A stretch of 11,299 bases of DNA, taken from NCBI GenBank assembly GCA_964428805.1, contig CAYRZF010000068.1, forward strand, positions 1 to 11,299, given 5' to 3'. Position numbers and translations under genes: made by a program. Shown piece after piece: positions 1-6,856 of the stretch (positions are counted from its first letter, which is position 1; every line of letters begins with the position of its first letter). Under the pieces are notes generated by a model. It saw nothing but the letters and a program-made list of their open reading frames with translations, was not told the origin of the DNA and did no database searches. This stretch comes from CAYRZF01 sp964428805 (GTDB lineage Bacteria > Methylomirabilota > Methylomirabilia > Rokubacteriales > CSP1-6).

Positions 1-1157
1 TGAGCGATCACGATCCGCTGAATCTGGTTGGTCCCTTCGTAGATCTGCATGATCTTCGCGTCGCGCATGAAGCGCTCAACCGGGTACTCGCGCGTGTAGC
101 CGTAGCCGCCATAGATCTGAACGGCGTCGGTGGCCACGCGCATCGCCGTATCCGCCGCGAAGCACTTGGCCATGGAGGACTCCCACGTGGTCACCTCCAC
201 CCCGCGGTCCTGAAGGCCCGCCACGTGGTGGATCATCAGACGCGAGGCGTGCACAGCCATCGCCATGTCCGCGAGCATGAATTGGATTCCCTGGAACGCC
301 CCGATCGGCTGGCCGAACTGTTTCCGCTGGCGGGCGTACTCCGTGGCCGCGTCGAGCGCCGCCTGGGCGATTCCGAGTGCCATCGCCCCCGTGGGAGGGC
401 GCGTGAAGTCCAAGGTCCTCATGGCGATCTTGAACCCCTCCCCTTCCCCGCCAAGGCGGTTTCCCACCGGGACAGCGCAGTCGGTGAAGTGAAGCGCGAC
501 GGTGGGCGATCCCCGGATCCCCATCTTCTTCTCTTTTTTCCCCACCGCGAAGCCGGGCATCCCGGGCTCGATCAGAAAGGCGGTGATCCCTTTTACCCCC
601 TTGGACTTGTCCACGGTGGCAAACACCACGAGGACACCGGCGTGATCGCCGTTGCTGCACCATTGCTTGGAGCCGTTCAGGATGTATCGGTCCCCCTTCC
701 TGACCGCCGTGGTGGAGAGCGAGGCGGCGTCGGACCCGGAGCCGGGCTCCGAGAGCGAGAAGGCGGCGAGGATTTCGCCGCTGGCCAGCCGCGGCAGGTA
801 GCGCTTCTTCTGCTCCTCGGTTCCCCACCAGAGGATCGGCAGACCGCCGAGGGGCTGGACTACGTACTGGGTGGCCGTGGCCGCGCAGGCCCAAGCGATC
901 TCCTCCGTCACCAGCGAGAGCGCCAGCCATCCCATATCGGTCCCGCCGTACGCCTCGGGCAGCCAGATCCCGTGAAGTCCCTGCTGGGCGAGGAGCCGGA
1001 TCGACTCTTCGGGAAAGGCCTCGGTCTCGTCCACCCGGGCGGCGAGCGGCGCGATTTTCTCGCGCGCGATCTCCCGCGCCAGGTCGCGAACCGCCCGCTG
1101 CTCATCGGTCAGGTAGTAGAGCTGCTGCACGATCGCCTCAGCGGAGATCCCGCTCAC
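1..1157 (-). CDS. acyl-CoA dehydrogenase, C-terminus cut by window edge
   Basis: FAD-dependent acyl-CoA dehydrogenase, which introduces the alpha-beta double bond in acyl-CoA during cytoplasmic beta-oxidation or related acid catabolism and passes electrons to ETF. I translated 385 residues before the window edge; by family length only about 5-10 residues are missing. Visible signatures are the FAD/substrate motif AFSLSEPGSGSDAAS (about 132-146), WCSNGDHAGVLVVFA (166-180), TLDFTRPPTGAMALGIAQ (248-265), RKQFGQPI (278-285), and the C-terminal IYEGTNQIQRIVIA, whose Glu374 matches the catalytic base of MCAD/SCAD-type enzymes. The chosen start is GTG at 1157, which overlaps the hbd TGA stop in the sequence GTGA and implies translational coupling; there is no good Shine-Dalgarno. 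Pairing with a 3-hydroxyacyl-CoA dehydrogenase supports a fatty-acid or butyrate-type pathway. Chain-length specificity cannot be read from the sequence. Confidence 0.95.
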   Translation of the reverse strand, partial: MSGISAEAIVQQLYYLTDEQRAVRDLAREIAREKIAPLAARVDETEAFPEESIRLLAQQGLHGIWLPEAYGGTDMGWLALSLVTEEIAWACAATATQYVVQPLGGLPILWWGTEEQKKRYLPRLASGEILAAFSLSEPGSGSDAASLSTTAVRKGDRYILNGSKQWCSNGDHAGVLVVFATVDKSKGVKGITAFLIEPGMPGFAVGKKEKKMGIRGSPTVALHFTDCAVPVGNRLGGEGEGFKIAMRTLDFTRPPTGAMALGIAQAALDAATEYARQRKQFGQPIGAFQGIQFMLADMAMAVHASRLMIHHVAGLQDRGVEVTTWESSMAKCFAADTAMRVATDAVQIYGGYGYTREYPVERFMRDAKIMQIYEGTNQIQRIVIA

Positions 1158-2011
1158 TGCTTGCTGTAGTCATAAAACCCGCGCCCGCTCTTCCGCCCGA
1201 GGCGACCGGCCAACACCATGCGCTTCAGCAGCGGGGGCGGGGCGTAGCGCGCCTCGCGGAACTCCTCGAACATCACCTCGGCCACGTACATGGCCGTGTC
1301 CAACCCGACCAGGTCCAGGAGCGCGAAGGGACCCATCGGGTGGCCGCAGCCGAGCTTCATGGCCTGATCCACGTCCTCGAGCGCCGCCAGGCCCGACTCG
1401 TACACCCGAATTGCCTCCAGGAGGTAGGGAATCAGCAGCCGGTTCACGATGAAGCCGGTCGAGTCCTTGACGTCCACCGGCACCTTGCCGATCGCCTGGG
1501 CCCACTCCCAGGCCAGCTTGAAGGACCCCTCGTCGGTCAGGATGGTCCGTACCACCTCGACCAACTTCATCAAAGGGACGGGATTTAAAAAGTGCAGCCC
1601 CAGCACCTGTCCGGGCCGCTTCGTGGCCGCGGCCATCGCGGTGATGTTGCACGAGGAAGTGTTGGAGGCCAGCACGGCGTGAGGCGGGCAGATCCGGTCC
1701 AGCTTGGCGAAAGTCTCGTTCTTGAGCGATTGGTTCTCGGAGATCGCTTCGACGACGATGTCGCACGCCTTGAGATCCTCGAGCCGCGTTCCGCCCGTGA
1801 TCCGACCCAGGATCGCGTCTTTCTCCTGAGCGTCCAATTTGGCCTTGGCGACAAGCCCGTCGAGAGTCTTCCGGATGCCCGAGAGCCCCTTGTCCAGCAG
1901 CCCCTCGTTCGCTTCGACGACCACGGTCGAGAACCCCGCCTGGGCAGACACCTGGACGATCCCCGTCCCCATGAGTCCGCAGCCAACGACGCCAACGGTT
2001 TTTATCGCCAT
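1154..2011 (-). CDS. hbd: 3-hydroxybutyryl-CoA dehydrogenase
   Basis: NAD(P)-dependent 3-hydroxyacyl-CoA dehydrogenase oxidising (S)-3-hydroxyacyl-CoA to 3-ketoacyl-CoA, or the reverse. The 285 residues match the usual single-function Hbd/PaaH length. The Rossmann glycine motif G10-C-G12-L-M-G15 lies at the N-terminus. The catalytic set of the family is intact: Ser119 in SNTSS, His140 in LGLHFLNPVP, Glu152 in KLVEVV, and Asn190 in GFIVNRLLIP. The C-terminal domain ends in GRKSGRGFYDY (272-282), the usual helical-domain signature. The ATG is preceded by a strong AGGAGGG Shine-Dalgarno at 2016-2022. The stop overlaps the GTG of the acyl-CoA dehydrogenase by four bases, giving a two-gene beta-oxidation unit. 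Whether it is NAD- or NADP-linked, and its chain-length preference, are not evident. Confidence 0.95.
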   Translation of the reverse strand: MAIKTVGVVGCGLMGTGIVQVSAQAGFSTVVVEANEGLLDKGLSGIRKTLDGLVAKAKLDAQEKDAILGRITGGTRLEDLKACDIVVEAISENQSLKNETFAKLDRICPPHAVLASNTSSCNITAMAAATKRPGQVLGLHFLNPVPLMKLVEVVRTILTDEGSFKLAWEWAQAIGKVPVDVKDSTGFIVNRLLIPYLLEAIRVYESGLAALEDVDQAMKLGCGHPMGPFALLDLVGLDTAMYVAEVMFEEFREARYAPPPLLKRMVLAGRLGRKSGRGFYDYSKQ

Positions 2012-2136
2012 CGAGCCCTCCTGTGCATGTTCGAGTAGATGACAGGTGAGGCGAAGCGGAGACGAAGCCTCGGGGGTGCTGGGACGACTAGCGGGCCATC
2101 AACGAGCTGAACCTAAACCACGCGGGTCGTCTGAGC

Positions 2137-2170
2137 GTGGCGGGCCAAATGAAGTTAGTTGGCCCGCCAC
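2137..2170 (-). terminator. perfect 12-bp hairpin after the exported orphan gene
   Basis: Positions 2137-2148 (gtggcgggccaa) and 2159-2170 (ttggcccgccac) are perfect inverted repeats around a 10-base loop. The stem begins at the last base of the TAG stop of the upstream minus-strand gene. That position is typical of a terminator or an mRNA 3'-end stabiliser, and it would separate this gene from hbd. No U-tract follows the stem on either strand, so classical intrinsic termination is uncertain; a Rho-assisted or pausing element is possible. Confidence 0.55.
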
Positions 2171-2499
2171 TAGCGGCGGCCGCGGCCCGGCAGACCCACC
2201 GGCGCGTGGTAGGTCCCGTCCGGACAGGGATTCTTGATGATGACGTGGACCGTGGAGTTGCCGAAGCGGGCACTCCCGTCAGGAAGCATCCCCCACTCGC
2301 CCGCCGCTCGCGTCTCAGGCCCCGCGCGCAACGATTCCCGGAACGCCGCCCCGGGCTTCTCCATCGGGAGCGCGAGCATGTTCAGGATCAGCGGGGCATT
2401 GAGCGCGGGGCGCAACTCCTCGGCGCCGAGCGACCCCACCGAGCCGAGCACGATCCCCGCGAGGGCTAACCCACCAACGAGAGCCTGCACTCGTTTCAT
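2170..2499 (-). CDS. small exported protein, unknown function
   Basis: Predicted 109-residue protein that I do not recognise. The N-terminus, Met-Lys-Arg followed by a hydrophobic stretch VQALVGGLALAGIVLGSV and then Gly-Ser-Leu-Gly-Ala-Glu-Glu, is a textbook Sec signal peptide with likely cleavage after the GSLGA segment. I chose ATG at 2499 for this reason; an in-frame ATG at 2520 would add seven polar residues (MIRRESA) in front and overlap the apt stop. The mature part (about 80 residues) has PALNAPLILNMLALP, an RAAGEWGMLPDGSARFGN segment, one cysteine in IIKNPCPDGTYH, and a basic tail GLPGRGRR. No lipobox, membrane anchor or catalytic motif is visible. It follows apt by only 13 bases and may be co-transcribed with it, although the two have no evident functional link. 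Confidence 0.7.
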   Translation of the reverse strand: MKRVQALVGGLALAGIVLGSVGSLGAEELRPALNAPLILNMLALPMEKPGAAFRESLRAGPETRAAGEWGMLPDGSARFGNSTVHVIIKNPCPDGTYHAPVGLPGRGRR

Positions 2500-2512
2500 G
2501 GCTGATTCTCGC

Positions 2513-3037
2513 CTAATCATACACGATGAGTGAATGAATGGGGTACTGCTTGATCTTGTCCCGACCCTTGAGGAACCCCAGCTCGATCAGGAACGCAACG
2601 CCCACCACGTGACCGCCCAACTGCTCGATCAGCCGAAGCGTGGCCGCCGTGGTCCCGCCCGTGGCGAGGAGGTCGTCCACGGCGAGCACCCGCTGGCCAG
2701 CTTTGATCGCGTCCTCGTGGATCGCCAGGGCGTCCCGCCCGTACTCCAGCTCGTACTCGACTTCGATGGTCTTCCCGGGAAGCTTGCCGAGCTTGCGCAC
2801 CGGCACGAAGCCCGCCCCCAGCTCCGCGGCTACAGCGCCGCCGAAGATAAAGCCGCGCGACTCGATGCCCACGACCAGCTCCACCCGCTCCTGGATGTAG
2901 CGGAGCGCGATCTGGGTCACGACGAACTTGAAGGCCTCGGGCTCCTTCAGGAGGGTAGTGATGTCCTTGAAGAGGACGCCCTCCGTCGGGAAATCCTTGA
3001 TGTCCCGGATTTTCGCCTTCAGGTCGCCGAGTTGCAT
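2513..3037 (-). CDS. apt: adenine phosphoribosyltransferase
   Basis: Cytoplasmic purine-salvage enzyme that converts adenine and PRPP to AMP and pyrophosphate. The 174-residue length and the N-terminal DLKAKIRDIKDFPTEGVLFKD pattern are typical of Apt. The PRPP-binding loop is VLAVDDLLATGGTT (117-130). VGIESRGFIFG (57-67) and the flexible catalytic loop RKLGKLPGKT (81-90) are the other Apt signatures. The ATG at 3037 has GGAGGA upstream at 3050-3055, with somewhat long spacing (12 bases). A promoter candidate sits just upstream, so apt may be expressed separately from the tight operon to its right. It is followed by a small exported orphan. The identification is secure. Confidence 0.97.
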   Translation of the reverse strand: MQLGDLKAKIRDIKDFPTEGVLFKDITTLLKEPEAFKFVVTQIALRYIQERVELVVGIESRGFIFGGAVAAELGAGFVPVRKLGKLPGKTIEVEYELEYGRDALAIHEDAIKAGQRVLAVDDLLATGGTTAATLRLIEQLGGHVVGVAFLIELGFLKGRDKIKQYPIHSLIVYD

Positions 3038-3066
3038 GCGGTACGGGATTCCTCCGCCAACGCCCG

Positions 3067-3095
3067 ATCTTACCGCCGCCGCCGCTGCACCGCAA
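3067..3095 (-). promoter_or_regulatory. candidate sigma70-type promoter for apt
   Basis: On the minus strand TTGCGG (3095-3090) and TAAGAT (3072-3067) are separated by exactly 17 bases. The predicted transcription start is near 3060, giving a leader of about 20-25 bases that contains the GGAGGA ribosome-binding site. The -10 matches TATAAT at 4 of 6 positions and the -35 matches TTGACA at 3 of 6. The T-rich segment just upstream could assist as an UP-like element. Assigned by eye only. Confidence 0.45.
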
Positions 3096-3097
3096 CC

Positions 3098-3115
3098 TTA
3101 AAAACCGCCCTGCGG
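3098..3115 (-). terminator. weak intrinsic terminator candidate after the HAD gene
   Basis: Reading the minus strand, CCGC (3115-3112), loop AGG, and GCGG (3108-3105) are followed at once by five Ts (3104-3100). The stem has only four pairs, five with a G-U, so it is weak. Its place just after the HAD stop and just before the apt promoter candidate fits an operon boundary. Confidence 0.3.
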
Positions 3116-3127
3116 CACCTCGGCGAA

Positions 3128-3865
3128 TCACGGAAGGAGCGACAGCGCGGCAGGGAGCTCACCCAAGCGGCGGATGGTCGCGTCAGGCTTTCGGGAGAGA
3201 GGGGCCGGCGACCCGGAGGTGACCTGGATCACGCGCATTCCGGCGTCCTGGGCCCCCTGGACGTCCAGCACCAGGTCGTCCCCCACGTGGACGGCTTCCT
3301 CAGGAGCCACCCCCACCTGGCGGAGGGTGAGGTGGAAGATCTCGGGGGCGGGTTTTCTGACGCCGCACTCGTCCGAGAAGGTCAGGAGTTTGAAGGGGGC
3401 GAGGAGGCCGTAGCCGTCCAAGATCTTGCGCAGGACGAAGCCAGGCGTGCGCATGATGTTGGAGACAACGCAGAGAACAATCCCCTGGGCGGCGAGTGCC
3501 GTCAGCGCGGCCTTTGCGCTCAGGTCGGGAGTCGGCGGCACGAGCAGAGCCGGGTTTGCATAGGCGTGAACCAGCATGGACATCGCCCCCGGGCCGAGGC
3601 GTTTGGGAAGCTCGGGATCCACGGCCTCCAGGAGGGCGACGACGTGCTGTTGAACCGGGACATCCTTGTTACTCAGCCAGACCTCGCCGAGCCGGCGCCC
3701 CGACTCCTGGTAAGCGCGATCGAGGGCCCGTCGGGAGACCTCAACCCCCACGCCGCGCAGGATGCTCTCAAAATCCGCCAGGCGCTTTTGCTTGTAGCGG
3801 TCATCGCCAGACGGGGGGTCGAAGATGAGCGTCCCCCAGAAATCCACTGTGACGGCCCGAATCAT
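3128..3865 (-). CDS. HAD-superfamily hydrolase with variant motif I
   Basis: Cytoplasmic haloacid dehalogenase-superfamily hydrolase of 245 residues. Motif I is VDFWGTL with nucleophile Asp8. Motif II is Ser135 in CVVSNI, motif III is Lys171 in VRKPAPEIF, and motif IV is HVGDDLVLDVQGA with Asp196/Asp197 and Asp201. The segment between about residues 15 and 110 is a helical C1-type cap, so small-molecule substrates are expected. The +2 position of motif I is Trp10 instead of the Asp that serves as general acid in HAD phosphatases. This resembles the 2-haloacid dehalogenase branch (DAYGTL-like) more than classical phosphatases, though DFWGTL also occurs in uncharacterised HADs. The ATG overlaps the enoyl-CoA hydratase stop as ATGA, so the two are translationally coupled. 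The substrate is unknown. Confidence 0.9.
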   Translation of the reverse strand: MIRAVTVDFWGTLIFDPPSGDDRYKQKRLADFESILRGVGVEVSRRALDRAYQESGRRLGEVWLSNKDVPVQQHVVALLEAVDPELPKRLGPGAMSMLVHAYANPALLVPPTPDLSAKAALTALAAQGIVLCVVSNIMRTPGFVLRKILDGYGLLAPFKLLTFSDECGVRKPAPEIFHLTLRQVGVAPEEAVHVGDDLVLDVQGAQDAGMRVIQVTSGSPAPLSRKPDATIRRLGELPAALSLLP

Positions 3866-4632
3866 GCCCGGAAGTGGGGCTTGCGCTTTTCGAGGAACGC
3901 CGTCATCGCCTCACGCGGCTCCTCGGTGGCGAAGCAGGTGGCGAAGGCGTTGATCCCGTACTCGATGGCGCTCCGGAGGTCCATCTGCCGCCAGCGGTTG
4001 ATCAGCTCCTTTTGCAGGCGCACCGCGGTCGGCGCGCAGGCGAGGATCCGATCGGCCAGCTCGCTCGTCACCGCCTCCAGCTGGTCCGGCGGCGCCACGC
4101 GGTTCAGCAATCCCCACTGAAGGGCCTGCGACGCGCTGATCATCTCCCCCGTCAGCAGACACTCCGCGGCGCGGCCGGGACCGATGAGACCGGGCAGGAG
4201 GGCAGCCTCGATCACCGATGGTACGCCGACCTTGATCTCGGGCAGCCCCAGTCGCGCCTCGGTGGAGGCGGTCCTGAGGTCGCAGGCCATGGAAAGCTCG
4301 AAACCGGCGCCGAGACAGTAGCCGTTGACCATGGCGATCACCGGGAAGGGCGCCTCGTGAACCGCACGGATCGCCTCGTGGAGCAGCATGACTAACGCCT
4401 TGGCGGAGATCACGGTCAGGTTCTTCATTGCCCGGACGTCCATCCCGGCGGAGAAGGCCCGACCGTTTCCCGTGAGCACGACCAGCCGGGTGCCGGCGTC
4501 CTGCGCGAGCCCTTCGAATGTGTTCCGGACCGACTGGATCAACTCGGGGATCATCAGGTTCAGGGGCGGCCGGTCGAGCCACACCCACGCCGCACCGTCC
4601 CGCTTCTCCACCCGCAGCAGCGCGTCCGCCAT
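3862..4632 (-). CDS. enoyl-CoA hydratase/isomerase family protein
   Basis: Crotonase-fold enzyme of 256 residues acting on acyl-CoA thioesters in the cytoplasm, most likely hydrating an enoyl-CoA. The oxyanion-hole segments are RAFSAGMDVRAM (58-69) and NGYCLGAGFELSMACD (103-118). Glu112 (GAGFE) and Glu132 (GLPEIKVGV) are 20 residues apart, the spacing of the two catalytic glutamates Glu144/Glu164 of rat mitochondrial hydratase, so hydratase activity is plausible. The usual GGTQRL segment after the second Glu is replaced by PSVIEAALLPGLIG, so this is a divergent subfamily and the exact substrate cannot be named. ATG follows the rhodanese TAA with zero spacing and no Shine-Dalgarno, implying coupled reinitiation; its stop overlaps the HAD start. 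Confidence 0.9.
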   Translation of the reverse strand: MADALLRVEKRDGAAWVWLDRPPLNLMIPELIQSVRNTFEGLAQDAGTRLVVLTGNGRAFSAGMDVRAMKNLTVISAKALVMLLHEAIRAVHEAPFPVIAMVNGYCLGAGFELSMACDLRTASTEARLGLPEIKVGVPSVIEAALLPGLIGPGRAAECLLTGEMISASQALQWGLLNRVAPPDQLEAVTSELADRILACAPTAVRLQKELINRWRQMDLRSAIEYGINAFATCFATEEPREAMTAFLEKRKPHFRA

Positions 4633-4950
4633 TTAGTATCTGCGCATCGTGGGATCCACCGTGCGCGCCCACAGATCGAGGCCGCCGGTGAGATTCTTCA
4701 CGTTCGCAAAGCCGAGCTGGCGGAGGTACTCGCTCACGGCCGCGCTGCGGATCCCCTGGTGGCAGAGGACGACGATTTCGTCCCCCAGGTTCAGTTCCTC
4801 TGTGCGGTGTTCGATCTCCTCGATGGGGATGTGGGTCGCCCCGGCGAGGCGACAGAGCCTCGTCTCCCAGTCCTGGCGCACGTCGAGCAGGATCAGCGGC
4901 TCGCCGCGATCCAGCCTGGCCTTCAATTCCTGGGGCGTGATCCCTTCCAT
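4633..4950 (-). CDS. single-domain rhodanese-like sulfurtransferase
   Basis: A 105-residue, one-domain rhodanese of GlpE/PspE size without a signal peptide, so cytoplasmic. It begins ITPQELKARLDRGEPLILLDVRQ in the manner of the domain; the strand LLDVR (21-25) and GATHIPIEEI (37-46) are standard. The active-site loop is CHQGIRS with persulfide-forming Cys63 and Arg68, so catalytic competence is likely. The C-terminal NLTGGLDLWA (87-96) is also characteristic. Start ATG has AGAGG just upstream, overlapping the stop region of the alpha/beta hydrolase ten bases away. It lies in the same tight operon as a PLP enzyme of the D-cysteine desulfhydrase family, so it might handle sulfane sulfur released there; that link is inference. 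Confidence 0.93.
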   Translation of the reverse strand: MEGITPQELKARLDRGEPLILLDVRQDWETRLCRLAGATHIPIEEIEHRTEELNLGDEIVVLCHQGIRSAAVSEYLRQLGFANVKNLTGGLDLWARTVDPTMRRY

Positions 4951-4960
4951 GTGAGCCTCT

Positions 4961-5812
4961 TTAGCGGGACACGGCGCGCGACACGAGGAACTCGGCGAGC
5001 CACCCGTTGACGGTCTCCCGATGCTCGATTTGAGGAAAGTGTCCGCACCCCTCGAGCCAGCGCACGGTGGCGTTCCGCAAGTGGGCGGCGACCATTTTGG
5101 GATGAGCGGGGGGAACGACCCGATCTTGCCTGCCGTGGATCAGGAGCACCGGCAGCGCCAGAGACCCGAGGCCGCGCAGATAGCGCTCGGCGGCGGCCGC
5201 GAAATCGGCCCTTACGCTGCGGAGCGTCGAGAGAAACGCTGCGCGCCCCTCCGGACTCGCGCGGACGGGATAGCCGGCCCGCACCAGGAAGTCCATCTCG
5301 TCGGGTTCGGGGCGGGCGAAGCACCGCGCGAGCGCGAACCTCAGGAGCCCCGGCCACATCAGTGCGCCCGCGATCTCGCCGAGCCCGCGCGCGGCGAGAA
5401 GCTGGTAGACCCAGGAGATCCGATAGCCGAAACCCGGCACCACCGCTCCGACCAGGGCCAGGCGCTCTACCCTCGGCGGATACGCGAGCGCGTACGCCGC
5501 GGCCACCGCACCGCCCATCGAGTGACCCACTAACGTCAGCCGGTCAAGTCCGAGCGCCCTCCGAAACGCCTCGATCGCACGGGCGAAGAAATCGAGCGGA
5601 TACGGCCCGGGCGGCTTCGAGGAAAGGCCGAACCCGGGCAGGTCTAGAGCGATGGCCATCGCGTGACGGCCCAGGACGGGGACGTTGTGGCGCCAGACGG
5701 CACCAAACCCCCCGAGGCCGTGGAGCAGGAGGACGGGGGCGCCGCTTCCCTCCCTCACAAAGTGGAGCGTGAGGCCGTCGAGCTCCCCGCCGCGCAAACA
5801 AAGCTCGGGCAT
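4961..5812 (-). CDS. alpha/beta-fold hydrolase
   Basis: Soluble alpha/beta hydrolase of 283 residues in the esterase/meta-cleavage-product hydrolase/epoxide-hydrolase-like group. The oxyanion motif is LLLHGLGGFGAVW (28-40). The nucleophile elbow is GHSMGG with Ser98. The acid is Asp230 in LLIHGRQDRVVPP, and the base is His258 in EGCGHFPQIEH, so the triad is complete. Residues about 125-210 form a lid of variable helices that would set substrate choice. There is no signal peptide. The gap to the upstream PLP-enzyme gene is 21 bases and to the downstream rhodanese 10 bases, so it is within the operon. The start at ATG 5812 has no clear Shine-Dalgarno. The substrate cannot be assigned. Confidence 0.92.
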   Translation of the reverse strand: MPELCLRGGELDGLTLHFVREGSGAPVLLLHGLGGFGAVWRHNVPVLGRHAMAIALDLPGFGLSSKPPGPYPLDFFARAIEAFRRALGLDRLTLVGHSMGGAVAAAYALAYPPRVERLALVGAVVPGFGYRISWVYQLLAARGLGEIAGALMWPGLLRFALARCFARPEPDEMDFLVRAGYPVRASPEGRAAFLSTLRSVRADFAAAAERYLRGLGSLALPVLLIHGRQDRVVPPAHPKMVAAHLRNATVRWLEGCGHFPQIEHRETVNGWLAEFLVSRAVSR

Positions 5813-5833
5813 GAGTGGAGTATACGGGGACGG

Positions 5834-6847
5834 TCAGGACTCGACAAGCGGATCACCATCGAGCAGCCGGGAGAGGGAGTCGCGGAACGGAAAGAGGCTG
5901 AAGATGCCCCCGGTGTGGATGAAGCAGACGCGGGGGCCAAACTGCTTCGGGTCCCGCGCCAGGTGGTCGAGAAAGCCCAGAAAGGCCTTCCCGGTGTACA
6001 CCGGATCCAAGACAATGCCTTCCTCCCGGGCCAGCTGGATGACCGTGGACAGCTCCTCCTTCCGGACCGAGCCGCGACCCATTCCCTGATAGCCGTCCAG
6101 CAAATGGATGACCTCGGGGGGTTTCACCTTCAGGCGAAAGCGGGTCGCCACCTTGGCGATCGTGCTCTCCACGTACGCGCGGACCTCGGAAGCCGGATGA
6201 GCGATGGGGATCCCGACGACCTCGGCCGAGAGCCCGGCCACCTGCCTGCCCATCAGGAGGCCGGCCTGGCTCCCGCCACTGAAGGCCGTGATGACCAGGG
6301 TGTCGAGGGCCGGCGCCCCGTGTTTGACCTGCTGGGATATCTCCCGGGCGCATTCCAGATACCCGAGAGCGCCCAGTTCCGTGGCCCCGCTCTCGGGGAT
6401 CGCGTACGGGCGACCTCCTCGACGCTTGACCTCGTCGCTCAGGCGGGCGAAGACGCCATCGATCTGATCGAACTCCTCCGGCGTACAGTACACCAGCTCG
6501 GCGCCCAGGAGTTTTCCCAGAAGGAGGTTGCCGTCGTAGGTGGGGGGCCGGTCGCCCCTCACGGCCAGGATGGACCGGAGCCCGAGACGCGCCGCAACGG
6601 CCGCCACCGCCCGGCAGCAGTTCGACTGAAGGGTCCCGCAGGTGATCAGCGTGTCGGCGCCCTGCGCCAGCGCCTCGCCTACCAGAAACTCCAGCTTTCG
6701 CACCTTGTTCCCGCTCTCGAGAAGGCCGGTCAGGTCGTCGCGTTTGACGAAAATCTCCACGCCGAAGCGGGCGGAGAACCGTTCGAGCTTGACAATGGGC
6801 GTGGGCAGACAGGCAAGCGACACGCGCGGCGCTAAAACATTCATCAT
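5834..6847 (-). CDS. PLP enzyme, ACC deaminase/D-cysteine desulfhydrase family
   Basis: Fold-type II PLP enzyme of 337 residues. It aligns by motif with D-cysteine desulfhydrase and 1-aminocyclopropane-1-carboxylate deaminase. FVKRDDLTG (33-41) leads to GNKVRKLEFL with Schiff-base Lys48. CGTLQSNCCRAVAAVAARLGL (70-90) carries the equivalent of the ACC-deaminase nucleophile at Ser75. The phosphate-binding loop is FSGGSQAGL, and VLDPVYTGKA (279-288) holds the conserved Tyr284, with HTGG (311-314) near the end. In many relatives the position after QSN is His or Gln/Thr; here it is Cys-Cys. Likely chemistry is beta-elimination of a D-amino acid or sulfo-amino acid releasing pyruvate and ammonia; ACC deamination is possible but not supported specifically. 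It follows the DUF72 gene by nine bases. Confidence 0.9.
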   Translation of the reverse strand: MMNVLAPRVSLACLPTPIVKLERFSARFGVEIFVKRDDLTGLLESGNKVRKLEFLVGEALAQGADTLITCGTLQSNCCRAVAAVAARLGLRSILAVRGDRPPTYDGNLLLGKLLGAELVYCTPEEFDQIDGVFARLSDEVKRRGGRPYAIPESGATELGALGYLECAREISQQVKHGAPALDTLVITAFSGGSQAGLLMGRQVAGLSAEVVGIPIAHPASEVRAYVESTIAKVATRFRLKVKPPEVIHLLDGYQGMGRGSVRKEELSTVIQLAREEGIVLDPVYTGKAFLGFLDHLARDPKQFGPRVCFIHTGGIFSLFPFRDSLSRLLDGDPLVES

Positions 6848-6856
6848 CTCATCTTG

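Noticed and set aside
225..1169. Plus-strand open frame of 314 codons, and minus-strand out-of-frame ORFs, over the acyl-CoA dehydrogenase
   Set aside because: The dehydrogenase reading frame runs unbroken from 1157 to the window edge with all family motifs; the others are shadows.
3073..3085. CCG/GCC microrepeat upstream of apt
   Set aside because: It is short, in keeping with the GC-rich background, and probably only spacer DNA within the promoter candidate.
2534..4120. A 528-codon open frame on the plus strand antisense to apt, the HAD gene and the hydratase gene
   Set aside because: Its translation is low-complexity and rich in Arg, His and Gly with no family signature, while the minus strand carries three well-conserved proteins there. 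High GC content explains the long antisense frame.
5663..6835. A 390-codon plus-strand open frame opposite the PLP-enzyme gene
   Set aside because: It is a shadow of the conserved minus-strand enzyme, with no domain or ribosome-binding support.
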